Source: Candidatus Ribeiella danica (lineage in GTDB: Bacteria > Chloroflexota > Chloroflexia > Chloroflexales > Roseiflexaceae). From it: DNA of 64,000 nt. Position 1 is the first letter of the stretch. Every line of letters starts with the position of its first letter. Positions 25,631-36,800 of the stretch are shown piece by piece. Where the stretch lies: assembly GCA_016717335.1 (NCBI GenBank), contig JADKFS010000003.1:124001-188000 (forward strand). The letters run 5' to 3'. A program made the position numbers and the translations under genes. The notes beneath the pieces are model-generated. The model was not told the origin of the DNA. It did no database searches and saw only the letters and a list, made by a program, of their open reading frames with translations.

Positions 25631-28600
25631 ATGAGTCATGCCGGCGATCGTCTCAAGCAGCTCTCGCCAGAGGAGCGGCGCGCCCTGCTGGCCCAGATGC
25701 TGGGGCGCGATGCCTCCGCCCCTCGGATCGCGCCCTTGACGTTCTCTCAGGAGCGCATCTGGTTCCTTGAACAGCTCAACCCCGGCAGCACGGCGACTAT
25801 TGCGCTCGCAATACGCCTGCTGGGCCAGCTTGATGTCGAGGCCCTGCGCGGTAGCCTCCGGCAGATTGTGCAGCGCCACGAGGTGCTCCGCACGATCTTC
25901 TCGATCGTCGACGAGCAGCCGGTTCAGCTGATTTTGCCGGCTGCCTCTGTCCGCCTGACGCTGGATGACTTGCGCTCCTTTGCTCCAGAGGACCGTGACC
26001 GCGAGATCGACCGGCTCGTCGCAACCCACAAGCAACCGGCCGATTTGCTGCGCGGCCCGCTGTTCCAGGCACGGCTGATCTGGATCGCGCGGGAGCAGTA
26101 CGTGCTCCTGCTCAGCTTTCACCATAGTATTTTCGACGGTTGGTCCACGAGCGTGTTCGCTCGGGAGTTGGCGACTTTCTATGAAGACCTGGCGTACGGT
26201 CGCGCTCCTGTGCTGCCGGATCTGCCGATTCAGTATGCCGACTTCGCCCGCTGGCAGCGCGAGCAGCTTCAGGGCGCGGCCTTGGAGCACCAGGTAGGCT
26301 ACTGGCGGCAGCAACTGCACGATCTGCCCCCTGTAGTTGGATTTCCTCCTGATCGACCGTATCAGCCGGACCAGAGCCCGCGCAGCGGCCGCGAGCTGGT
26401 AGCTCTCCCATACGCGCTGAGCGAGCGGCTCAAGGCGTTGAGCCAGCGCGAAAGAGCAACCCTGTTTATGACCCTGCTGGCGGCGATCAGCGTGCTGCTC
26501 TACCGTTACAGCGGGCAAGCAGACGTTACCGTCGGCACGTACATCGCCAATCGCAATCGCAGCGAGATCGAACACCTGATCGGCTTCTTCACGAATACGC
26601 TGGTCTTGCGAACCCGGCTGCACGATAATCCGACCTTTCGCGAATTGCTCAAGCGTGTCGGCGCGACGACCCTTGACGCTTACGCAAACCAAGATGTGCC
26701 TTTTGATCGACTGCTGCAAGATTTGCGACCAAAGCGCGAGGTAGGGCGCGCGCCGCTCTTCCGGGTGATGCTGATCCTCCAAAACATGCCCGACGTCTCG
26801 ATCGACCTGCCGGGATTGACGATTCAGCTGCCGCCGGCTTCCCAGGGTGTCGATCTGGAAGGCACCGACGCCGACCTGACGTTGTTTTTTTCTGATACCG
26901 GCATGGGGCTGGCGGGCAGCATTGAGTACGACGCCAACTTGTTCGAGGCGGCAACAGTTGGGCATGTCTGGCAGCGCTTCCACACGCTCCTGACAGGCAT
27001 AGTAGCGAATCCGGATTCGCCTATCGGGGCGCTGCCGCTGCTAACGGCCGAGGAGCGCGAGCTCCTGATCGTCGGCCTCAGTCAGACTCAAGTGGAATAT
27101 CCGCGGGACAAGCTCGTTCAGGAGCTGTTCGCCGCGCAGGTGGAGCGATCTCCCGACGCGGTGGCGGTGTCGTACGATGGCGCCGCGCTGACGTACGGCG
27201 AGCTCAATGGCCGGGCAAATCAGCTCGCGCACTACCTGCGCGGGCTTGGGGTAGGCCCGGATGTTCTGGTAGGCGTCATGCTCGATCGGTCGCTCGACAT
27301 GGTCGTCGCGCTGCTGGGTGTGCTGAAGGCTGGCGGGGCATACCTGCCGCTCGACCCGGCGTACCCGGCCCAGCGTCTGCAGGCCATGAGCCGCGATGCG
27401 GATGTTCGGATTGTCCTAACTCAAGAGCGCGTGTTGGCGACGGCCGTAGATCTGGCGCCAGCCATTCGCGCTCTTGCGCTGGATGGCAGCGCGCGGCATG
27501 CCATCGCGCGGGAAAGCCGCGACAACCCCGAGCTTGTCACGCTTCCGCAGCATCTGGCGTACGTCATCTATACTTCCGGCTCGACCGGGCGCCCGAAAGG
27601 CGTAATGGTCTCACAGCAGGCATTGGTGCAGTTCGCCACGGCGAGCTTCGAACACTTCGCGATCGGGCCAGGTGACCGGATCCTGCAGTTCGCATCGATA
27701 GCGTTCGACGCGGCGGCCGAAGAGCTCTACCCCTGTCTGCTCGGTGGTGCGGCACTGGTGCTCCGCACCCCAACGATGCTTGACTCGCCCGAGCATTTCC
27801 TGCGCGCATGTGCCGCTGAATCAATCACCGTGCTGGATCTGCCGACTGCCTACTGGCATCTCCTGTGCGCCGAGATCGAACAGTATGAGCTAGGGCTGCC
27901 CCCCGCGCTGCGGTTGGTCATTCTTGGCGGAGAAGCCTTGCTGGTTTCAAGGCTGCGCACGTGGCTAGCGCACGCGCCTGGACGAATACGTCTGGTCAAC
28001 ACCTATGGGCCAACCGAGACGACGGTGGTAGCTACGATGCACAACCTGGACACCCATCGCTTGGTTGACAAAGCGAGCAGTGTGCCAATCGGCCGGCCGA
28101 TTGCGAACGTGTCCGCTTACGTGCTGGATGCGCACATGCAGTTGGTACCGGTGGGCGTCCCCGGCGAACTGTATATCGGAGGTGACGGGCTAGCACGCGG
28201 CTATCTGAACCATCCCGACCTTACCGCGGCCGCATTTCTGCCCAACCCGTTTATCGACGCGGCACCTGTTGGCTCCACGGCAGTCCAACATCCCACGCCA
28301 ATAGCCCCAAGAGGATCGCGGCTCTATCGAACAGGTGACTTGGTGCGCCTGCTACCGAATGGCACGCTCGATTTTCTGGGGCGCGTCGATCAGCAGGTCA
28401 AGATTCGGGGCTTCCGAGTAGAGCCAGGCGAGGTTGAGGCCGTGCTATCTCAGCACCCGGAGGTGCGCGCGGCCGCCGTTGCAGCCTTGAAACTTGGGGA
28501 GACCAACGGGCTTGTGGCCTACGTTGTCCCTCGTGAAGTATCGCAGGAACACTTGCGCGATTTTTTGCGCGAGCGCCTGCCCGACTACATGATTCCCGCG

Positions 28601-28948
28601 GTCTATGTCTTGTTAGACAGCCTTCCGATGACTCCGAGCGGTAAGATTGACCGGCGCCGCCTGCCGGCGCCAGCAGCCGAGCAGAAGCGCTCTGGGGCGT
28701 ACGTGCCGCCCGAGACGCCGATCGAACGAAAGCTTGCTGAGATCTGGGCGAAGATCCTGGAAATCGAGCAGGTAAGTGTCGACGATGATTTTTTCGAGCT
28801 AGGCGGTCATTCGCTGTTGGCAACACGCCTGATTCATCGTATCAACAAGTCTTTCAATGTAGAGCTCACCTTGCGCGATCTGTTCGAGCAGCCGACCATC
28901 GCCGATCTCGCGCTGCTCATCGAGGAGATCTTGATCGAGAAGCTGTAG
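25631..28948 (+). CDS. Single-module NRPS, C-A-PCP
   Basis: 1105 aa, ATG with GAGGAG (25618-25623, spaced 7). The N-terminal linker (LKQLSPEERRALLAQML) is typical of NRPSs. The C domain (SQERIWFLEQLNPG near 38; HHSIFDGWS near 163-171) is followed by an A domain (about 490-990; TSGSTGRPKG near 645; TPSGKIDRR near 1000) and a PCP (FFELGGHSLL, Ser 1061). The substrate pocket read by eye is D-A-E-D-I-G-T-V-V; I do not recognise a published code for it. No epimerase, methyltransferase or terminal docking domain is seen. It follows the split A/PCP pair by 79 bases and should extend its product by one residue. Confidence 0.94.
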   Translation: MSHAGDRLKQLSPEERRALLAQMLGRDASAPRIAPLTFSQERIWFLEQLNPGSTATIALAIRLLGQLDVEALRGSLRQIVQRHEVLRTIFSIVDEQPVQLILPAASVRLTLDDLRSFAPEDRDREIDRLVATHKQPADLLRGPLFQARLIWIAREQYVLLLSFHHSIFDGWSTSVFARELATFYEDLAYGRAPVLPDLPIQYADFARWQREQLQGAALEHQVGYWRQQLHDLPPVVGFPPDRPYQPDQSPRSGRELVALPYALSERLKALSQRERATLFMTLLAAISVLLYRYSGQADVTVGTYIANRNRSEIEHLIGFFTNTLVLRTRLHDNPTFRELLKRVGATTLDAYANQDVPFDRLLQDLRPKREVGRAPLFRVMLILQNMPDVSIDLPGLTIQLPPASQGVDLEGTDADLTLFFSDTGMGLAGSIEYDANLFEAATVGHVWQRFHTLLTGIVANPDSPIGALPLLTAEERELLIVGLSQTQVEYPRDKLVQELFAAQVERSPDAVAVSYDGAALTYGELNGRANQLAHYLRGLGVGPDVLVGVMLDRSLDMVVALLGVLKAGGAYLPLDPAYPAQRLQAMSRDADVRIVLTQERVLATAVDLAPAIRALALDGSARHAIARESRDNPELVTLPQHLAYVIYTSGSTGRPKGVMVSQQALVQFATASFEHFAIGPGDRILQFASIAFDAAAEELYPCLLGGAALVLRTPTMLDSPEHFLRACAAESITVLDLPTAYWHLLCAEIEQYELGLPPALRLVILGGEALLVSRLRTWLAHAPGRIRLVNTYGPTETTVVATMHNLDTHRLVDKASSVPIGRPIANVSAYVLDAHMQLVPVGVPGELYIGGDGLARGYLNHPDLTAAAFLPNPFIDAAPVGSTAVQHPTPIAPRGSRLYRTGDLVRLLPNGTLDFLGRVDQQVKIRGFRVEPGEVEAVLSQHPEVRAAAVAALKLGETNGLVAYVVPREVSQEHLRDFLRERLPDYMIPAVYVLLDSLPMTPSGKIDRRRLPAPAAEQKRSGAYVPPETPIERKLAEIWAKILEIEQVSVDDDFFELGGHSLLATRLIHRINKSFNVELTLRDLFEQPTIADLALLIEEILIEKL

Positions 28949-29001
28949 CCGGTCGCCTCGCGGCGGCGCGTCGTGTGTAAGTGTCGATTGGAAAGCGAAC
29001 T

Positions 29002-32000
29002 ATGCCAGGTACCCAATCGAGCCAGGATACTCAGCGGTTGAGTGGAAACGCCGGCCCGAGCTCGGGCGAGACGCGGCACTACGCAGCGCTGCAGGCACCC
29101 GAGCGCTGCACGCACCATCTGTTTGAGGCTCAGGTCGATCTGGCACCAGACGCCGTCGCCGTTGTCTGCGCAGAGTCCGACGGGCAGACCGCTCCACACG
29201 ATCCAATGACATACCACGAGCTGAATCGCCGCGCAAATCAGCTGGCGCACCACCTGCGCTCGCTGGGGGTGGGGCCAGAAACCCTGGTTGGCATCTGTGT
29301 CGAGCGATCACCGGATCTGGTGGTCGCGGTGTTGGGTGTATGGAAGGCTGGCGCCGCCTTCCTTCCGCTCGACCCGGACTATCCGCACGAGCGATTGGCT
29401 CTCATGTTCGGCGACGCCGGTGCAGGCGTTTTGCTGACCCAGCAATGTTTCGCCGCGCACCCGCTGCGACAGAGCGCAGCCAGACGATCGGCGACTGTGC
29501 TCTACCTTGATGCCGATTGGCCGATGATCGCGCAATCGCCTGCCCACAACCCGACCACGACGAGTCTGGCGAATAACCTGGCCTATGTGATATACACCTC
29601 GGGATCGACAGGTGCTCCCAAAGGAGTGATGATCGAGCACGCCGGCCTGGTCAACCTTGCCGCCGTTTTGCTTAGCACCTTTGACATTCGTCCGGACTGC
29701 CGAGTACTTCAGTTCGCCTCGATGGGCTTTGATGCCGCGGTGAGCGAGATCTTGATGGCGCTGCTGGGTGGTGCGACGCTCGTGTTGCTGCCGCACAGCG
29801 GAATGCGGCTCGGCTCGGAATTGCTCAAGGTGTTGCGTGACCAGGCCATTACGACCATTACGCTCGTCCCTTCCCTGCTCGCTGTGCTCTCGCCCGAGAA
29901 TCTGCCGGCGTTGCGCACCGTTGCTTCGGCGGGTGAGGCCTGCCCGACGGACGTTGCCGCGCGATGGATGCCAGGGCGGCGGTTTCTCAACGGCTACGGC
30001 CCGACCGAAGTGACCGTAGCGGCCTCGTACTACCACGTCGGGCATATTCCAGATCAGGCGGCCGGCATAGCGATCGGCCAGCCAATTGCGAACACGCGGA
30101 TGTACATTCTGGATGCGGATCTGCGGCCAGTGCCAGACGGCACACCTGGCGAGCTATACGTAGCTGGCATCGGCTTGGCGCGTGGCTACCTGAACCACCC
30201 CGGCTTGACGGCAGAGAAGTTCATTCCCAACCCGTTTGCCAATCACGGTATGGTTTCGGAACCGGCGCCGGGGGATATCGCAGCTAGTCGGCTCCCGTCT
30301 GTCGTCTACGATCGGCTGTACCGAACCGGCGATCTGGCGCGCCGCGACTCCAGCGGCCTGGTCGAGTTTCTCGGCAGGATCGACCATCAGGTCAAAATTC
30401 GAGGTTTTCGCATCGAACTGGACGAAATCGCTTTGGTGCTCAAGCAGCATCCGGCAATTCAGGCGGCCGTTGTTGTGATGCGCGAGGATATCCCAGGCGA
30501 CAGGAAGCTGGTCGCCTACGTGGTGCCAGCCGATCGCCAGGCGCAGGCCGACGACGACCAGCCGGCGCCCCAGGCAGATCCGCGGCGCGCGCAGGGGCCA
30601 GCACGCCCCACAGGCGACGCACCGGCAGCGCCGGGCAACGGTGGTGCCGGCGCCGGCTTAGCCCACGCCTCGGGGCACGCTGGTCTCGTACAAGATCTGC
30701 GACAGTTTCTGGCGGACCGGTTGCCCAAGCCGATGGTTCCTCCCACGTTCGTTTGGTTGGAAAGACTACCGCTGACGTTAAATGGAAAAATAGATCGGCG
30801 CGCGCTGCCTGCTCCGGGTCAGGCATCGTTCGAGGCGACGATCGCCGCGGCCGAGCCTCGCACACCCCCGGAAGAACTGGTGGCCGCGATTTGGGAGGAA
30901 GTGCTAGGCCACAAACAGATTGGCATTCACGACGATTTTTTCGAGCTGGGTGGAGATTCGCTGCTCGCTATTCGCGCGATCTCCCGCATCGAGCAGATGT
31001 TCAAGGTCAACCTGCCCGTGCGCGCGCTGTTCGACGCGCCAACTATTTCCGACCTGACCGCCCAGATCGAGCGCATGCGGCGCGCGATACCAGCCACGGC
31101 GACATTGCCGATTCGTCCGGCCACGAGAGATGATCGGCTTCCGTTGTCGATCGAGCAGCAGCGGCTATGGCTGATCGATCAGCTGGAACCAGGGAACGTC
31201 GCGTATAATTTGCCGCTGATGCACCGGATCTGCGGTCCACTAGCCACAGCCGCCCTGGAGCGCAGCCTTCAAGAGATCGTGCGCCGCCACGCGATCCTCC
31301 GGACAAATATTGTCGTTGTGAACGAGCAGCCGCTTCAAGTGATCGCGCCAGACCTGCTCGTCGCCATTCCGCTGATAGAGCCCTCTGGAGCCTCGCGTGC
31401 CGCGCGAGAGGCCGAGGCGATCCGCCTGGCCCACGCGATGATCCAACGCCCCTTTGATCTGGCGAGCGAACCCCTGCTGCGGGCCGCGCTGTTCGAGATC
31501 GATCGGAACGAGCGCCTCCTTTGCCTGTGCATCCACCATAGTATCTTCGATCACTGGTCGGCCGGTATCTTGTCGGCCGAACTGGGAACGCTGTACGCAG
31601 CATTTGTGAACGGCGAGCCTTCACCACTGATCGACCTTCCCGTCCAATATGGCGATTTCGCTATATGGCAGCGCACGCTGCAATCGAGCGAAGGGATGCG
31701 CGCGCACCTAAGCTATTGGAAGCAGTATTTGGAAGGCGCGCCCGCGCTGCTTGAACTGCCGGTGGCTCGGCCACGACCGCAGACGCCTAGCGTTCGCGGC
31801 GCCAGCCATGCTCACATGCTCCCGCCCGACCTCGGGCAGGCCCTGCGCATGCTTAGCCGGCGCGAAGGCGCGAGCCTGTTCATGTCGCTGCTGGCGGCGT
31901 TCCACGTGTTGCTCCATCACTACACCGGACGGACCGATCTGGTTACCGGCTTTCCGGCCTCCAACCGCGGCCGTGCGGAGATCGAGCCCTTGATCGGCTT

Positions 32001-33846
32001 TTTTGTCAACACGCTGGTTATACGCACGCAGCTCGTGGGCGACCCGACTTTTCTCGATGTCATCGCCCAGGTGCGCGACAACACTCTCCGGGTATACGAG
32101 CACCAGGATGTACCGTTCGACAAGCTTGTTGAAATGCTGCGACTTCCACGCGACACACGGTACCATCCGATCTTCCAGATCATGTTCGTCGTCAACCGTC
32201 CGGCGCCGAAGCTCGCATTGCCGCCAGGTCTTGAAGCGACGGCGCTGCAGCTGCCCTCGCAGACCGCCGCATTCGATCTCAGCTTTGAAATCGAGGCCGC
32301 CGGCTCAAACCTATCCTGCACGCTCGAATACAAGGTCGATCTCTTCGATTCCTCAACCATCATCGACATGCTGCGGGATTTCCAGAGGCTGCTCGAGCAA
32401 ATCGTCACGGACCCAAGCCAACCGCTCTCGACCTTGCTGAAGGTGCTGCCCGCGAGGTTCCCGCCACCCACCGGCGCAACGCCGCCGAATTATACACATC
32501 AGGTTGCCTTGAAAGAGCGTGATGCCATGACAGCAAAAGATCAGCGTGAGAGCCAGCGCGCGCAGCGCCGCGTGCGGCTCGATGCGAAGCGGGCCGGCCT
32601 TTCCGACGAGCAGCGCCGGGTGCTTGAAACACGTCTGCGTGGCGCCTCGCCCGAAGATGCGTCGCGGGAGGAGCAGATTCCGCGCCGCCCACATCCAGAT
32701 ACCGCGCCACTTTCATTGGACCAACAGCGGCTATGGTTCCTGCACCAGCTAGAGCCCGAGAGCCCGGCGTACAATATTCCGATGATCGTACGCCTCAAGG
32801 GCTCCCTCGCCCAAAACATACTGGAGCAAAGCCTTCAGGAGGTCATTGAGCGCCATGAAGTCCTTCGGACGACATTCGGATCGCGCGATCGGCAACCGAT
32901 CCAAATCATTGCCCACAATCTACCGCTATCGCTATCCGTGGTAGACGTACAGGCATCGCGTGACCAGGAACTGGATGCGACGATCCGGGGCTTGGCGGCT
33001 CACGAGATCGCGCGACCCTTCGATCTGTCGAAAGGTCCACTGGTACGAGCTACCTTGTGGAAGTTAGGCCCGCTAGATCACGTCTTGCTCTTTGTCGTAC
33101 ACCATATCGTTTTCGATGCATGGTCTCGAACGATCTTCATCCGCGAGGTGGCGAGCCTCTATGAAACCTATGGACGCGGGCAGGCGCCGGCGCTGGCGCC
33201 GCTGGCGATCCAGTACGCCGACTTCGCGCATTGGCAGCGCGCCTGGCTCCAGGGCGCCCGGCTCGAACAGCACCTGGCCTACTGGCGCCGCCAGCTCGCC
33301 CACGCGCCCCCTGCTCGACCTGCCCACCGATGCCCGCCGCCCGCCCCGCCAGTCCTTCCGCGGCGCCGTCGCTCCCTTCCTCCTGCCCGCCCCGCTTGCC
33401 AGCCAGCTCGCCGCCCTCTGCCAGCAGGCCGGCGCCACCCTCTTTATGGGCCTGCTCAGCGCCTTCGCCATCCTGCTCGCGCGCTACTCCGGCCAGACCG
33501 ACCTCCTCATCGGCGCGCCGATCGCCAACCGCACCCACGCCGCCCTCGAACCGCTGATCGGCTTCTTTGTCAATACGCTCGCCTTGCGCATCCCGCTGCA
33601 CGACGCGCCCAGCTTCCGCACCCTCCTGGCGCGCGTCCGCCAGGTCGCGCTCGACGCCTACGCCCACCAGGACGTGCCCTTCGACACGCTGGTCGAGACC
33701 CTCCAGCCGCTGCGCGACCCCAGCTACCCCCCGCTCGTGCAGGTGCTGCTGGCCGTCCAGAACACGCCCAGCGACACCCCTGGCCTTGCCGGGCCTCGAG
33801 CTCACGCCGCTGCCGCTCACCCAGACCACCGCCAAGTTCGACCTGA
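29002..33846 (+). CDS. NRPS fragment 1 as sequenced: A-PCP-C and most of a second C domain
   Basis: The first open piece of the terminal NRPS. Coding is real up to the C run at 33307-33311 (five C here, four in the second copy at 36464-36467). The remaining residues, rich in Pro and Arg, are out of frame. Between the two C domains lies a hydrophilic segment with an internal Met at 32527, resembling an NRPS N-terminal linker (LSDEQRRVLETRLRG). Two genes may have fused here, or translation may restart. Confidence 0.75.
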   Translation: MPGTQSSQDTQRLSGNAGPSSGETRHYAALQAPERCTHHLFEAQVDLAPDAVAVVCAESDGQTAPHDPMTYHELNRRANQLAHHLRSLGVGPETLVGICVERSPDLVVAVLGVWKAGAAFLPLDPDYPHERLALMFGDAGAGVLLTQQCFAAHPLRQSAARRSATVLYLDADWPMIAQSPAHNPTTTSLANNLAYVIYTSGSTGAPKGVMIEHAGLVNLAAVLLSTFDIRPDCRVLQFASMGFDAAVSEILMALLGGATLVLLPHSGMRLGSELLKVLRDQAITTITLVPSLLAVLSPENLPALRTVASAGEACPTDVAARWMPGRRFLNGYGPTEVTVAASYYHVGHIPDQAAGIAIGQPIANTRMYILDADLRPVPDGTPGELYVAGIGLARGYLNHPGLTAEKFIPNPFANHGMVSEPAPGDIAASRLPSVVYDRLYRTGDLARRDSSGLVEFLGRIDHQVKIRGFRIELDEIALVLKQHPAIQAAVVVMREDIPGDRKLVAYVVPADRQAQADDDQPAPQADPRRAQGPARPTGDAPAAPGNGGAGAGLAHASGHAGLVQDLRQFLADRLPKPMVPPTFVWLERLPLTLNGKIDRRALPAPGQASFEATIAAAEPRTPPEELVAAIWEEVLGHKQIGIHDDFFELGGDSLLAIRAISRIEQMFKVNLPVRALFDAPTISDLTAQIERMRRAIPATATLPIRPATRDDRLPLSIEQQRLWLIDQLEPGNVAYNLPLMHRICGPLATAALERSLQEIVRRHAILRTNIVVVNEQPLQVIAPDLLVAIPLIEPSGASRAAREAEAIRLAHAMIQRPFDLASEPLLRAALFEIDRNERLLCLCIHHSIFDHWSAGILSAELGTLYAAFVNGEPSPLIDLPVQYGDFAIWQRTLQSSEGMRAHLSYWKQYLEGAPALLELPVARPRPQTPSVRGASHAHMLPPDLGQALRMLSRREGASLFMSLLAAFHVLLHHYTGRTDLVTGFPASNRGRAEIEPLIGFFVNTLVIRTQLVGDPTFLDVIAQVRDNTLRVYEHQDVPFDKLVEMLRLPRDTRYHPIFQIMFVVNRPAPKLALPPGLEATALQLPSQTAAFDLSFEIEAAGSNLSCTLEYKVDLFDSSTIIDMLRDFQRLLEQIVTDPSQPLSTLLKVLPARFPPPTGATPPNYTHQVALKERDAMTAKDQRESQRAQRRVRLDAKRAGLSDEQRRVLETRLRGASPEDASREEQIPRRPHPDTAPLSLDQQRLWFLHQLEPESPAYNIPMIVRLKGSLAQNILEQSLQEVIERHEVLRTTFGSRDRQPIQIIAHNLPLSLSVVDVQASRDQELDATIRGLAAHEIARPFDLSKGPLVRATLWKLGPLDHVLLFVVHHIVFDAWSRTIFIREVASLYETYGRGQAPALAPLAIQYADFAHWQRAWLQGARLEQHLAYWRRQLAHAPPARPAHRCPPPAPPVLPRRRRSLPPARPACQPARRPLPAGRRHPLYGPAQRLRHPARALLRPDRPPHRRADRQPHPRRPRTADRLLCQYARLAHPAARRAQLPHPPGARPPGRARRLRPPGRALRHAGRDPPAAARPQLPPARAGAAGRPEHAQRHPWPCRASSSRRCRSPRPPPSST

Positions 33847-36800
33847 CCCTGTTCGTCGCCGAGCAGGCCGGCGCGCTGGTCGGCAGCGTCGAGTATGCCA
33901 CCGACCTGTTCGCCCCGCCCACCATCGCGCGCCTGATCGGTCATTTCGAGGTGCTGCTGACAACCGCGCTCGCCCAGCCGGACCAGCCCTACCCCGCGCT
34001 GCCGTTGCTCACGCCGGCCGAGCGCCACCAGCTGCTGCACGCCTGGAATGCCACGCAAGTCGCCCACCCGCCGCGCCAGCTGGTTACGACGCTGGTTGAG
34101 GCGCAGGCGGACGCCGGCGGCGCGCGCCTGGCAGTGGCCGATGGGCACACGGCGCTCAGCTACCAGGCGCTCGACCAGCGCGCCAACCAGCTTGCCCACG
34201 TGCTGCAACAGCGCGGCGTCGGGCCGGACGTGCCGGTGGTGCTGGCGCTGCCGCGCACCACCACGCAGGTGGTCGCGGCGCTGGCGGTGCTCAAGGCCGG
34301 TGGCGCCTACCTGCCGCTCGACCCCAGCTGGCCGGCCGAGCGGCTGGCGCAGATCGTGCGCGAGGCGCGCCCGGCGCTGGTGCTGACCGACACCACGCTG
34401 GCGCACGTGTGCGCCACCCAGGCCGCGCCGGTGCTGGTGCTGGATGCGGTCTGGGACGAGCTGGTGGCGCCAGCGCCGTGCCACCGCCCGGCCGCGCCGG
34501 TGCTGCCCGAGCACCTGGCGTATGTGATCTACACCTCGGGCTCGACCGGCCAGCCGAAGGGGATCGCGGTAACCCACGCCAGCCTGCACAACCTGATCCA
34601 CTGGTATCAGCGGACGTATCAGCTGCGCGGGCACGACCGGGTCGCGCACGTGGTCGGCCAGGCGTTCGATGTGGCGGTCTCGGACCTGTGGACCACGCTG
34701 GCGAGCGGGGCCAGCCTGCACCTGCCGGACGAGGGGCAGCGGCGCGACCCGCAGCAGCTCGTGGCGTGGCTGGCGGCGCAGGCGATTACGGTCGCGTTCG
34801 TCGCGACGCCGCTGGCGGAGCTGGTGCTGCAGCGGGCGTCGCCGGATGGGCTGGTGTTGCGGGTGTTGCTGACCGGCGGGGGACAAGCTGCGGCGCGGGC
34901 CGCAGGGCGCGCTCCCCTACCTCCTGGCGGACAACTACGGCCCGGCTGAGAACACCGTGATCTCGACCTGGACCGAGGTGGCGACGGGCGAGGCGGGGAT
35001 TGGGCGACCGATCGACAATGTGCAGGTGTACGTGCTGGACGCGGGCGGGCAGCCGACGCCGATCGGGGTGCCGGGCGAGCTCTACCTGGGCGGGGCGAAC
35101 CTGGCGCGGGGCTACCTGCACCGGGCAGAGCTGACGGCGGAGCGGTTCGTGCCGCACCCGTTCGGCGCGGCGGGGAGCGGCTGTATCGAACGGGGACGTG
35201 GTGCGGTATCGCGCGGATGGCGGGCTGGAGTTCCTGCGGCGCCAGGACCAGCAGGTCAAGATCCGCGGGTTTCGCGTGGAGCTGGGCGAGATCGAGGCGG
35301 TGGCGAACCAGGCGGCGGGGGTGCAGGCGTGCGTGGTGCTGGCGCGGGAGGAAGGCGGGCAGCAGCGGCAGCTGGTGGGGTATGTGGTGGGGGCGGGGGA
35401 GCAGGGGTTCACGGTGGCGGGGCTGCGGCGCCACCTGCAGCGCCAGCTGCCGGACTACATGGTGCCGGCGGCCTTCGTGGAGCTCGACGCGCTGCCACTC
35501 CTGCCCAATGGCAAGATCGACCGCCACGCCCTCCTCGCGCTTGACGAGATCTCGTTCGAGATGACAAGCTTCGCGCCCCCGCGAACGCTGACCGAGGAGC
35601 TGCTGAGCGGCATCTGGCGCGAAGTTCTGGGTCTCGCGCAAGTGGGCATCCACGACAACTTCTTCGAAATCGGCGGCCACTCGCTAACGGCCACACAAGT
35701 AATCTCGCTGGTTCGCGAGATCTTTCAGATCGAACTGCCCTTGCGCGAATTGTTTGAGGCGCCAACCGTCGCAGCCCTAGCCGCACGGATCGACGAGAGG
35801 TATCGGGCAAAATCCAATTTGTCACTTCCGCCGATAGCTCCAACCGATCGAGGCGAGCCCGCTCCGCTCTCTTTTGCACAGGAGCGGCTGTGGTTCTTCG
35901 AACAGCTGGTGCCCAATACAGACACCTACCATATCCCCGTCGCGCTAAAGCTGAAGGGCACGCTGAATGTAGCAGCGCTGGAGCGGAGTCTTCTGGAGGT
36001 CATCAGGCGCCACGAAGCCCTGCGTACGACATTTGTCCTGGTGAATGGGCAGCCGAAACAGGTTATCGGTCCAATCCCCATTCAAGTGCTGTCAATCATC
36101 GACCTAGGCACGCTCCCTCAAGGCGAACAGGATGCCGAGGTGCGGCAGCTGATATCGATGGAGGCTCGGCGGCCCTTCGAACTGGCTCGCGGACCTTTGC
36201 TGCGAGTGATGCTAGTGCGCCTGTCCGAAGAAGAGAACGTCGTGCTACTGGTGATGCACCACATCGTCGGCGATGGCTGGTCTCGAACGATCTTCATCCG
36301 CGAGGTGGCGAGCCTCTATGAAACCTATGGACGCGGGCAGGCGCCGGCGCTGGCGCCGCTGGCGATCCAGTACGCCGACTTCGCGCATTGGCAGCGCGCC
36401 TGGCTCCAGGGCGCCCGGCTCGAACAGCACCTGGCCTACTGGCGCCGCCAGCTCGCCCACGCGCCCCTGCTCGACCTGCCCACCGATGCCCGCCGCCCGC
36501 CCCGCCAGTCCTTCCGCGGCGCCGTCGCTCCCTTCCTCCTGCCCGCCCCGCTTGCCAGCCAGCTCGCCGCCCTCTGCCAGCAGGCCGGCGCCACCCTCTT
36601 TATGGGCCTGCTCAGCGCCTTCGCCATCCTGCTCGCGCGCTACTCCGGCCAGACCGACCTCCTCATCGGCGCGCCGATCGCCAACCGCACCCACGCCGCC
36701 CTCGAACCGCTGATCGGCTTCTTTGTCAATACGCTCGCCTTGCGCATCCCGCTGCACGACGCGCCCAGCTTCCGCACCCTCCTGGCGCGCGTCCGCCAGG

